Shown here: positions 33,715-45,300 of the stretch, in pieces
How positions within the stretch are numbered: position 1 is the first letter of the stretch
Layout: every line of letters begins with the position of its first letter
NCBI GenBank assembly: GCA_024516035.1
Contig: JAMCCL010000100.1
Coordinates: 21,119 to 85,118 of the forward strand
DNA: 64,000 bases
Direction of reading: 5' to 3'
Origin: Bactericera cockerelli
Lineage: Eukaryota > Arthropoda > Insecta > Hemiptera > Triozidae
Program-made: the position numbers and the translations under genes
Notes under the pieces: generated by a model
The model's database searches: none
Told to the model about the DNA's origin: nothing
The model's input: only the letters and a program-made list of their open reading frames with translations

Positions 33715-33849
33715 TTGCCATGTATTCTGAAAAAAAAAAGAAAGAAAAAAAAACGACATAATTTCACAAGAAATATTACACCCAATTTGTAATATATTAT
33801 TATATTTTTTTTACATCCGAGAAATTTCTAATTATAGAAATTGAAAGTA

Positions 33850-34080
33850 TTTTATTTGGATTTAAGGTTGATTTCAACTGCAAGGTCATATCACGGTATT
33901 AGCCTCCATTCGTAGGAAATTCACAAACCCGGTAGTCACATTAACTTCACCCAGCCCGGGTTGGGCCGCAATGCCGTGATCAGGAAGTCTTCACCACGCC
34001 GGACGTTGGTTAACTTCGGTGATCCTACGAGAACCGGTGCATTCACAATCAATAAATACGAAAAGAAAATTGTTTCACAA
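33850..34080 (-). mobile_element. SINE, family S1 (5S-headed), old copy
   Basis: 'ttaacttcggtgatcc' and 'gagaaccggtgcattcac' are reverse-complement 5S-like positions. 'cacccagcccgggttgggc' and 'cctccattcgtaggaaattc' are the core. More diverged than the three young S1 copies. Confidence 0.65.
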
Positions 34081-34367
34081 GTGTGGTATACCAACCTCAC
34101 CCAGCCTGGTTTGGATCTGAGGTACACACTGTTATGGTCCCTCTGGAGAACTTAGAGGTTTCTTGGTAAAAAAATAAATAAATAATTTCATCATTAACTC
34201 AAAACACTCAAGTATCATAAATATCCATATTTCACAAAAGCAAATAACAATTTTTTGATTCTCATCAGAGCGCGTCGTGTTTCAGAAACAAATATTTGTA
34301 ATTTTTCGTCATTATTTGCTGCGACAGAGCTTTGTAATTATTATAATACCCTCATACCCTCTAATCT

Positions 34368-34440
34368 ATCTCTCTCTATTTCTCTCCCCCTCTCTCTCTC
34401 CCTCTCTTTTTCTCTCTCTCTACTTTTGCTCCTCATTTAT
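34368..34440. repeat. (TC)n microsatellite
   Basis: Imperfect CT/TCTCTC run with CCC interruptions. Confidence 0.9.
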
Positions 34441-34539
34441 TTATCTACAAAACAGTGAGGAAGTCCCCTGGGTGTGATTAGTCATTTCTGTGGAGGTGCA
34501 CGTGATCTGATGAGTGGAGAGAAGGGGGAGGAGAAAGGA

Positions 34540-34592
34540 GGATAGTGACAGAGAGAGAGATAGAGAGAGAGATAGAGTGAGAGAGAGAGTGT

Positions 34593-34623
<31 letters not shown>

Positions 34624-34660
34624 CGAGAGAGATAGAGAGAGAGAGAGAGAGGAGAAAGAC
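34540..34660. repeat. (GA)n microsatellite
   Basis: GAGA run with GATA interruptions. Together with the (TC)n tract 100 bp upstream it could form a hairpin. Confidence 0.9.
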
Positions 34661-34671
34661 GCGAAAGAGTC

Positions 34672-34858
34672 GCCTTATTTATATTACCCGATTAGGACTT
34701 TTCCCATTATTCCAGCAGTAAGCCCAAGACGTATAATTATGTGGTAAAAATCCCAAATGGGCGGATAACAGTCATGTCATGCATGCCCCGGCTTGGTTTC
34801 GAAAACGTGACCTCTGGATTACCAGACTGCCACCTTTACGACTGAGCTTCCGGGACAA
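34672..34858 (-). mobile_element. SINE, family S2, minus orientation
   Basis: 'cccattattccagcagtaag', 'gtggtaaaaatcccaaatgg', 'ccccggcttggtttcgaa' and 'actgagcttccgggac' in reverse-complement order: a full copy. Confidence 0.85.
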
Positions 34859-36060
34859 ACCGAAAGAGAAGGATAGAGAGACCAAAAAGAGGAGGGGAGA
34901 AATTATTTTATAAATGACTTACCGAAACCACTTGCGGTATCCCTAGATTCCCCAGGGGGGGGGGGGGGGGGGAGTAGCACCATCAACTAACCCTCCCCCA
35001 TCCTCCTCTCAGACCTATCATCACTTGTGAATTAAAAAATAAAAACTTTTTTTTGAGCACCTGCGTCATATTTTTTGTTCCCATTATAATCTCTTCTAGC
35101 AAATTATTTAGAAAACGCCAAACAACGCAACGATCGGAAGAATGCAGTTGAAAGCGTCGCGACGCTAAACCAAAAAAAAAAAAAAAAGGTAAAAATATTA
35201 ATAAGAATGTGCCTATTTTTATTAATTTTTAACACGCAACCTCACAGTGAGTGAAGTTCTGTTTTAACTTGCATACGGGACGATTTGGCTTTCGTTTGTC
35301 TGTCGGTCTGTTTGTGTGTCTGTCTGTTCCGCGATGACTCTCGAACGGATTCTTCAAATTGATGAAATCATTTGGGCCCTAGAATTTTACCTATAGTTTT
35401 TGGGGCCAAATGGGGGCCGTTTTGGTGAAAATTGAAAACCATTTTCCTATTGAATAAAGCAAGGCTCTTGAATTTTCGTAGAGTCATTGAGGAAATATAT
35501 TTGAGTTTTCTAGTACAATTGGTGATCAAGAAATCTAAGGGGGCCGCACTGTGGTAAAAATTCGCAACAGGGCTAAAAGGGCCGGTTGATATTTTTTCAT
35601 TGATAAAAACGTCATTAGATATAAAAAGACATAATTATGTACATTGTACATTTGTACAATACACAAAATTGTGGTACATAGCGTACAATACAAATAATTT
35701 CTTTTTAGTCCCAAAAAAATATAGTTATGGTAAATAATTCAATCATTCGACCTCTGTTGCAGAATCAAGTGTAAACAGTATTTACATTTTCATATATCTA
35801 GTATACATATTTAAAATTAATATTGTTGAAACAAGTGTGCCGCAATCTGTGAAGAGATATAAACTCCATAATTTTTTAATAATATGTTTTAGATAAATAG
35901 AAATAAAAAATCTGGATTAACAGAAGAAATAGCGTTCCTTGTGTCATGACCTGAAAATCTGGTACCTCAATTTTATTTCACATCTCTATTCACCCTTGGA
36001 GAATAATTTTTAGTCTGCCATTTGATTTGAATTTCAAGATATTTTTTTATTAACTTTTAT
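34859..36060. other. Intergenic: poly-G run and dispersed repeat debris
   Basis: Holds a G run of ~17 at 34,956, a SINE-like tail ('cagttgaaagcgtcgcgacg' + A run, ~35,146) and a repeat-like stretch 35,225-35,600 with 'gtttgtctgtcggtctgttt' and 'ccgcgatgactctcgaacgg'. No gene seen. Confidence 0.45.
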
Positions 36061-36064
36061 TTAA

Positions 36065-36225
36065 CTTACTTTGTCAAATTTGGAGGATAATTTTTGGTCT
36101 CTCATTTTATTTGATATCGATACTTTTTTTATTAACTTATTTTGTCAAATTTGGAGAATAATTTTTGGTCTCTCATTTGATTTGATATCGATACTTTTTT
36201 TTATTAACTTCTATTTAACTTACTT
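36065..36225. repeat. ~65-bp tandem repeat, 2-3 copies
   Basis: 'ttaacttactttgtcaaat', 'ttggaggataatttttggtc' and 'tcatttgatttgatatcgat' recur at 36,065 and 36,133, with a third partial copy upstream near 35,995. It lies just upstream of the signal exon of gene B. Confidence 0.75.
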
Positions 36226-36375
36226 CGCCGCCCCTTCTACCATTAGTGTCAGGTTTGGCAAAGAGCTCTCCACTCGATTTTGAGCAGCTGAACTTCTATT
36301 TAGGATCGAGATTATTTGGAATGTTTTCACTGATAGCTTTTTATTTCGGTTCTTTTTTAGATTTTATCTTGATTC

Positions 36376-39300
36376 ATGCATCACATATCGAGTTTGTATC
36401 TTACGCTATCCGTGTCAATATACGTTGTTTTGCCTGGTAAGACTATAAGTTATCATAATTATGATTATTGTATTATACTAATATCATCAGTTAAAATAAT
36501 TAAATGTAAGCGGTCGAAAAATCGTGTACATCAAGCTGTAGGTACTAGGGTCTGGGGTGTAGGGTACTGAGTCCTCGTTGTGGCCGCATACAAAGGCACA
36601 GATACATATATCACAGTCAGGCAACGGCTTAGTTCCGCTGTTCAGAGAGGTAATGTTGCCTCAGTGCTGAGCACACTGCCTCGGGAAGATGTCCTTGGAG
36701 AAGACTTTTATATATTGTAAAAATATAACAATTGTTTGCACTTAGATTAAAAAAAAATGTCTCTAGGCTCCTTTCGTGTCCATTAATTCTATTCTGAATC
36801 TGAATGTGTATTTCAGATTTCAGAGAAAGAGTCTGAATGTGGCACACTGCCAGACACAGCACATTTACTTGTTTGTCCCCTTCTAGAGAGACCCTGCACA
36901 GAACAAGACCTTTTTTATGCAAATGACACGGCCATCCAGACAGCTCTTTTCGGAAAGTAAAGTAAGTAATTCTATTTGGTTTTGACGCCCCGATTGCTTC
37001 GTCTCAGATGAGTCCCTCTGCTACAACTACCCGTCTGAGTGGAACACGTACAAGCCCTGCGCCCGTCTGAAGAACACCATCATTCTATTACATTAATTTC
37101 TTTTTACTCTGGTAATGCCGCCACTGGTCGTTACTCATACAAGCAACTACTCATTTTTCCTCACGAGGTATGAGTGGACCCCGAACATCCAAGTACAGAG
37201 CAGAAAAAATCCTCCCCCGCTGGGAATCAAACCCAGGTCACCATGTGTGTGCAATGCCTAGCGCGCTAACTCGCTCTGCCACAGTGACTACTTGAAGAAC
37301 ACCATCACCTATCAGGGCCCCATCTGCCAGTGGGATGACAAGGCTGGCTCCTATCTGGAAGAGTCGGTCGTCAACTGCGAGAAGCATTTGAAACAAGAAT
37401 GCCCCGAGTTCAACAAAGCCGGGGTTAAGTGGCAGAGAATGCCTAAGGCATTAACTTCGCCCCGGGTTACAAAACAATTGTAATTAATATTGATCTTTAT
37501 TATTATTATTATTATTTCTGTACATATTTCTAAGTTTTTTTTATTACTTTCCTTATCCTATAATAAGGAAAGTATTGTATTCGTCGAAAATTTGACCTAC
37601 CCAGCTTTTCACATTTCTGGACGAATCATAGCATCAGGATACCAAAAAATTGGTTTTCAGCCATTGGTCCGTGCGTCTGTCTGTGTGTCTGTCTGTGTGT
37701 CTGTGTGTCTGTGTGTGTGTGAACAGGATATCTCAAGAACGGTAAGAGCTAGAGACTTGAAATTTGGTATGGTAATTAATTTTATACACCAGACGAACCA
37801 TGAAACTTTTGGTTAAAATCGGCCGCATTCTGCGGCCGCAGGGCCGCAAATATTGGCCGCAAGCACCGCTTCTTTGAATTGGTTAAAGATACAAAAAAAG
37901 TTCGAGAACAACATTTTCTCAGATTAAAAAAATAATAGGGGTTCACTCTGATCATTTTTTTGATATCTTTAACTTTTTGGAAACCGGCCCCAATTTACCG
38001 GTATTGTAGGGGGACCCGATTGGACTAACTTTTTTATTATTCATCCTAGATGGGGGTTGTGACATATCAAATTAAATGATTTTGAAGTGCTGATCACGAA
38101 TTTGGCATTGATTTTTAGTTATCTGTTACCGTTCAGTCACCAGTGGCGGAATTCGACTCCTTTTTGGAAGATAAGGAAAGTCGTGTGATGTTTACACCAG
38201 ATTTTTTTAAATTATTGTTTTCCTTGTTGATGATTGTTTTGTAAAAATAAATAAAGTGTAAATAAATAAATAAAATAAAAAAAACCTACTGCCACGAGTA
38301 AGCCAAATCATTCTGTACAATCCCCGTTTAACACAAGTAGAATAAAAATTATGTTTATTTTCCATACTTTTTTGTGGCCATTCTTGCTTTTACATATTAT
38401 TTGGGGTAGAGGAGGGGTAGGGTGGGGTAGAGAGGTGGGTGTGTAAAACATATTGAAGAAGACGTCAAGGAAAATCGATTGATACCAAAAAATCGAAACC
38501 ACGACCTACGGTTACAGAGTTATAGCAAATTCTTCTTTTTTTGGAAAATTACCATACTTTTTTATTCTACTCCCACGTTATGACTGGCCCAGACCTTCAG
38601 CACCAACGAGTCTCTCTCCCCTCTATACCCTCCTAGATAGATGACAAGTAAAGAAATGACTTAGGTACTGATAAAATTCCTCAAAGTCACAAACATATTC
38701 CCCTAAATATAAACTCAAGGATATGGCGTGAATTACAAGTTTATCGCCTTCTTAAAGCGCTGTTAAATCAGAAAAAAAGCCAAATTCTTCATTTCATGTT
38801 GTTGTTGTAACTTGTAACCAGCTTGGCTACAGCTGGGGCAAGTGATTGTCTGCTAGAACTTTGTTGTTGTTTTTGCATTGTTTGTCTAGGTCTGCCAATA
38901 ATTGCGAAGGACTACCGTGCACTGGTAGTCAAATGGTTAAGGCGCTAGTCCGGTAATCCAGGTAGCGTAGGGATCAGTTAGTTCGAATTCCATGCAATTT
39001 TGTACTTTTTATAGTGAACTAAATGCCATAATAATAATAATAATAATAAGTTTAGTATTGTATTATTGTCCACTCAGATCGGACGGACGGCATTACTGTC
39101 GCCTCAAGTACAAAGCCAAGCAGAGAACGTGGATGGAAATCGACTACGCCAACCAGTACAATCCCAGTGAATACAAGGAACCAGTGTATGACGTCATCGA
39201 AATACATCGATATATCCAGGACTATGACGCGTTTGGCCAAAGAAATCAATCCGATTGGCCGAATAATGGTAATTGAAAGGCAGACGGTGCCGCGTTGAAT

Positions 39301-42300
39301 CCTGTAAGACCATTCTAATGTATTATTGTTAGAAGAGCCAATTTGGGCGTTTATTACTCATGATATCACTTCTTCTTAGGAATGATTCTCCCTTTTTTCA
39401 CATGAAGTGTAATTTTTGCTGATTATTATAATACGAAAAATCTAGACTTAGCTCCACAGAGGTATTACAAAAACGTCTATTGATAATTTATTTATTTATT
39501 TTATGAATTGGCGAAGAGGAGTCCCCATTAATACAAAGACACTTAAATCTATACGTAAAGATAAGCTTACAGCTAAAAAAAAAGGAACAAAACACAACAA
39601 ATGCACCAACCTTACCTATTTGCTTATAAATCATATTTTTTTTATACGTGTAAAAATATGATAATGTCCTAATAATAATTCCGTGTCCGTGAGTTAGGTA
39701 TTGATACCTAAGTCACGGTGGTGAGAGGATTATATGGACGCCCAATTATACATGTGTAAGACAACCATTTTTTATTTTTGGAATTTCAGTGATTGATCAA
39801 CACGGGGAGCGCGGATTACGATGGGCGGACGTGAAAGGCCTGAAGCAGCCACTTCCCTTCGCCACTCACCCACCCCTCTGCCACGTGGCAGACGACAGGC
39901 GCTGCTGTGACCTTGAAGGGGCGGGCACTGTCCTCCAGTATCTCCGGCAGAACTACGCCCAGGGATTCGATCCTGCGCACAACGTCATCCAGGAATCGCC
40001 CGCAGAGCGCAACTTGGAAGCGCGCATTGAGATCGATTTCGACGCCGCTTGTATCAGCATTCTCGTCAACAATAAGACCCGAGTCCCGGCCTGTCAAGTT
40101 GTGTACGTGAGGAAAGCGCTTTCCAAGTTTGCGTACAACCCGGTCAAGAAGTTCATCTTCAGCCAGCGTCGATGGCATGTTGAATACACCGGTTCCCTTC
40201 AGAACACCGAAGTTAAGCGACATCCAGCGAGGTTAAGACTTGGATGGGTGACCATTCAAATTCTAATTCTCGTGACGCTGGCTTTTCCCGGCCCCTCTCA
40301 GGCTGGGTGAGGTCAATGTGAGTAGGATAAATATAAATGGTCATTTCATTTAAGCAAGAAAACGTCATAACTCTGGCCTCGTTTATCCGAGGCTCAACAT
40401 ATTATACTCAAAAGATCCGCCTCGACGACCGGCATCTTTTGGTACCACTTCCACCCCCCTATCTCAATTCTACCCCCCCCTAGGGTGGTTTTTGTACATT
40501 AGCAAAGAACTCGTTATAAGTCGGGCCTCGTTTATGCGAGACTCAACAAATGATACTCAAAAGATGTGTTTCGACGAGTTCTATCTTTTGCCCCCATGTC
40601 CAGGGTTCGATTCCCATTCACAGCGCAGTCAATATCATACGTGTGTAATGTTCATTCTTCGTCGAATTGAAACAACAACAACAAAGTTAAAGTTAGAGTA
40701 AATTCAATGATCTTGATGGGAATCGAACCGAGGACTTGAGTCCAGCGTACAGACTGCGATGCTCGGATTCCAGAATGCTAATCAGTTCAGTCACACTGTG
40801 CAACCAGACTATTGTTGGAGCTTGGATTTAATGAGGAGAAGGATAACAACGATGCTCATTATTATTCATACTGGGTGGATGATTTATACTGGGTGTAGGT
40901 TATTATTTTTATTTAGTTAATTATATTAGCTTCCCTCAATTCTTCTTCTATAGAAAGAATTTCATTGTTATGAGCAAGTAAATTTCCAGCGGCTTGTGAT
41001 CTTTTCAAAAGTAAAAGCCTCTGAATCAATTCATTAGGATTGTCGAAATATACATATTCCTTATCTTGATTACTCTCTACCATCATTCCTTTTCCATATT
41101 GCATTACTTTTGTTGTTATAGGATCCAGCTGTGTATTCTCTATAATGTTTTTATAGTTACGTTCATCCAATGTGCTAATATTTTCCTGATTTGGTTGTTT
41201 GAGAAACAAAAGTTCCATAAGTCCATGGGTGACTGGATATACTTTACCATCGATAGTAAAGTGTTCGCTGGGTATTTTGGAAAATTGAATTTCTTTCTTT
41301 CCAAGGTAATATTTTCCTTGCTTTGATTTTATACCAGTTGCTTTGTCAATTTCAATCGAATCATTTGATTGTATCCGTTGTAAAAAACCGATCAATTAAA
41401 GAGGTTTTTTTAGGTTCAATCTCTTCTTTCCACTCACTCGATGTTGCTTCAAATGGTGGTAGTAGTGATGATGACAGTTCTCTTCTACGTTCCAATAATT
41501 TTACCCTTTGTAAAGCATCAGCTGATGGTTGTGGTGAGTTTGGCATGGAAATACTGAAACGTTTTTCTCTGAATGGAGACGACGACGAGTAGCCTGGACT
41601 AGGAAAGACCGTTTGATTGTATTGTTTCTGCAATAAATTTCTATCATATTCAATGGGACTACTTGGATAATTTGTTTCGGGCGTTTGAACAGTTGAATCA
41701 AAGTTCCAGCTTTCTAGTGGACTTGCATATTCTGTTTCAGGTGTTCCATCAGCAGATCTTCCAGACGGACTCTCAAATTTTTTCAAAAGGGAAGGTAAAC
41801 GTCTCAGGGAAGCTGTTGTTGGTTCTCGTTTGATGGAAACCGACTGTGATGCTGATTGTTTTTCTTTCATTTTCCTCAAGAAATCAACTTTTTTATCTTT
41901 AAGTTGAACAAGTTTTGTTAATGGTTCAACCACTGGCTTCAAAAAGTCACTAATATTGCCTGTTTTTTCATCTTGTCCAATTTTTAGGGATAACGTTTTC
42001 TCTCGTATGTCTTTCTGCGCGTCACTAATTTTTTTCGCTAAAATTTTAGCCTCACTTAGTTCTTTCGAAAGACTCATGTCTAATTGTAACCTCAATTGTT
42101 AAGCACCAGGGTTTATATATCTACGAAATATTTATCCAAACCACAACGATAGCGTCCGGTATCTGATTCTTTGTCCAACACAAGGAAACCATGTTTTTCT
42201 TTCCAACAATACTGACATAGCTCTTTAAACTTTTCGAAAGGTAAATCAGAAACGTGATCGAAATAAATATGTTTCAAGTTTAGTGGATCTTGTTGAAAGA

Positions 42301-45300
42301 TACATAGGAAGTTTGCATTATCCCGAATTAATTGTTTACCGATAGCTGAGTAGGTTTGTGCCAAGAGAATGGTATCTACTAAAAAATGTCGACCTTGAGA
42401 AAAATATTGTTTAATATTATTTTGTTTTTCAAACGCAATGTCATCCATTACAAAAACACTATTTTTCTTTGTTTCACATGGTGGAATCACTTCTTCATTG
42501 TTTGTAAACACTTTGTATTCAACTTCTTTGATTCCTTTCAGCACATTCTCCAGAAATCTGTACTTCGGTTGTTGAAATGATTTCGAGTAAATGTAAACAT
42601 TTTCAAACCGTAATCCGTGTGGATGTAACAGAAGAGCCAGCAAGAGATTTGTTTTGCCAGATCCGCTTGGACCGACTATTAAAGCTCGAACACTGTTTGG
42701 AAAAAAATCTCCATGTCTTTTTAATTTTGAATGTACATTCATATCGCTCACAAAATCAAAGTTTTCAACATTCAATTTTTGTTTACAATTTACAGTTTTC
42801 ATTTTCTATATATATAAAGCCTTGTTTTCACAGTAATCACTTTATTATTAATGGTACGCAGACGAGGAAAAGGTCTTTTAAATACTGTCATTGATAAATT
42901 ACCTTTCGAAGTTCACATCCCATCCTACAGATTCTGTGGACCAGGAACAAAATTAGACCAACGAAAAGATCAAGAAGGAATCAATCCATTGGATTCAGCC
43001 TGCAAAGAACACGATCTCAAGTACGCCAACAGAAACGCTGATCGCACACAAGCCGATCGGGAATTGGAAAATAAGGCCTGGCAAAGAGTATTGTCCAAAG
43101 ATTCAAACCTATCGGAAAAAGCTGCTGCCTGGTTTGTCACTAACGCTATGAAGGTAAAAAGAAAAATAGGCGCAGGTCTCCGACGCAAAAAGAAGAAGAC
43201 AACAATTACTTTTCGGAAACTATCTAAAGCTGCTACAGAGGGAATGAAGTCTGCTGGTAAAAATGATAACTTAAAAGTGATTAGTAAACATGCTTTGATG
43301 GCTGCACGCAAAGCTAAACGGGGAAATAGAATAAACAAGAAAATACCGAGAATTCTCAGAATACCCAGGACAATGTCAGGTGGATTTTTACCAGCTGCTA
43401 TTCCCATACTTGCCGGTTTAAGTGCTATTGGATCGATTGTCGGTGGCGTAAGTGGTATTGCAAAAGCAATCGCAGATTTTAAGACCGCTAGTTCTTCGGG
43501 TGCTGTCACTCCTATTAAGAGTGGACAAGGATTATACATAAAACCCTACTCAAACTATTTTAACGTTTTGTCAAAAAACTAAATGATTTGCCTCGAAGAG
43601 CATTGACAAACAGTGATATTCTGAAAAAGGTTCGTGAAATCAATGTTCCACATTTTCGAGGCATATACAGTTTGGATCTTTTACCACCGAAACCAAGAAA
43701 AAATGAAGTGATGGTTGTTAATCTCGACAGATCAACAGGACCTGGGACTCATTGGATAGCTATGCTGAAGAAAAATAAGCATGCGTTTTATTATGATAGT
43801 TTTGGCAACTTGCGTCCGCCTGTAGAAATAAGAACTTATCTTGCAGGTTATGAAATTTTCTATAATTATGAGCGACATCAACAATACAGAACAGTCAATT
43901 GTGGACACTTGTGTTTAAAGTTTATTGTACAAAAAACTATTGAACTGTTTAATAAATAAATAAAAAATAAAAAAAATGTCCAGCAGAATTTTTCATATAA
44001 CTTCTAGACAATCTGAAATTGTGTGTTCAATATTTCCTCCTTTAAAAGTTACATCAGACGCTGTGATTGGTTTAACACAATTCCAAACTTACAATAGTAT
44101 TCCAAACATTGATCAGACAAATAATGTTTTCAGATATCAGGATGATAATAAAAAGTGGACTGACATTGTAATAGACAAAGGAACATATGAATTACTTGAT
44201 ATTGAAAATTATTTAAAATCCCAGTTGGGTGAAAATGCATTAGCTATTAAACCCAATGTAAACACTTTGAAATGTACTTTTTGGTGCAAGTATAATGTTG
44301 ATTTCAAGGAGGAGTCCTCACTGGCTGATATGCTTGGTCTACCAAAAGAAAATTACGCAGCCCATACTATGTTGACTTCAACAAAAAACTTGGAAATTTC
44401 CAAAATAAATTCTATACAAATTGATGTAAATATAGTTGCTGGTTCCTATCAAGACGGTGTGCCCAGTAATTGTTTGTACAAATGTTTCCTAAATGTACCA
44501 CCAGGTTTCCGGATCACAGAAGTTCCCAATAATGTTATATATTTACCCCTCAATACGGATGAAATCGACAGATTAATTGTGAAGCTTGTTGATGAAAGAC
44601 ATAATTTAATAGACTTTCAAGGTGAAGAAATATCGTTAGAATTACATTTGAAAATATGATTGTAATAAAACGGACGAAAAGCAATAAAAAGAAGACACCA
44701 TCTCTACTTAAGATCATTCCATTAAGTGACATACAAGTGAAAAGTAAGAAGAAAAAGAATAAAAGAAAATTAAAAAAACTAACAAAAAAAAGTGTGAAAA
44801 TATTAAAAAGTTTAGGCTATAGTGTAAAACAAAAATGAACATGGAAGATAGTATTTTGAATGTGAACAATCGTGTAACTTATGATGAAAATATAATTCGT
44901 TATGAAACACATTCATACGGTCCATATACCAGTGTCAGTTTGGATGCCACGGATAATATAATTATCAGTATTAACCAAGAGAGTTCATACCTACTTGTAA
45001 GTGAATCGGGAATCTACATTGAAGGAAAAATTGTGAAAGAAGATGGCAGCAACCTAGATGCTAATAAGAACATAAAGTTTGTAAACAATGGACTATGCTT
45101 CCTATTTGATGAGATTCGCTTGGAAATGAATAGTGTTGAAATAGATTGTATTAAAAATGTTGGCATAACATCTACGCTCAAAGCATATCCATCATACTCA
45201 ACTGATGAAATGAAAAAGTATGAGACAGCTGGACAGTCAGTTGAGATTACATCAAGCTATACATTTAGCGGTTATATAAAACTCAAATATCTATTGGGTT

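Noticed and set aside
34368..34660. (TC)n-(GA)n pair as a functional hairpin or regulatory element
   Set aside because: Simple repeats in opposite phase can pair by chance; nothing around them supports a function.
39816..40223. 135-aa minus-strand frame
   Set aside because: It is antisense to exon 4 of gene B, which has splice sites, phase and a paralogue.
40162..40281. Functional 5S rRNA gene
   Set aside because: Although 120 nt with paired ends, it is followed by a SINE core and poly-A, carries target duplications, and the same unit is dispersed in the window.
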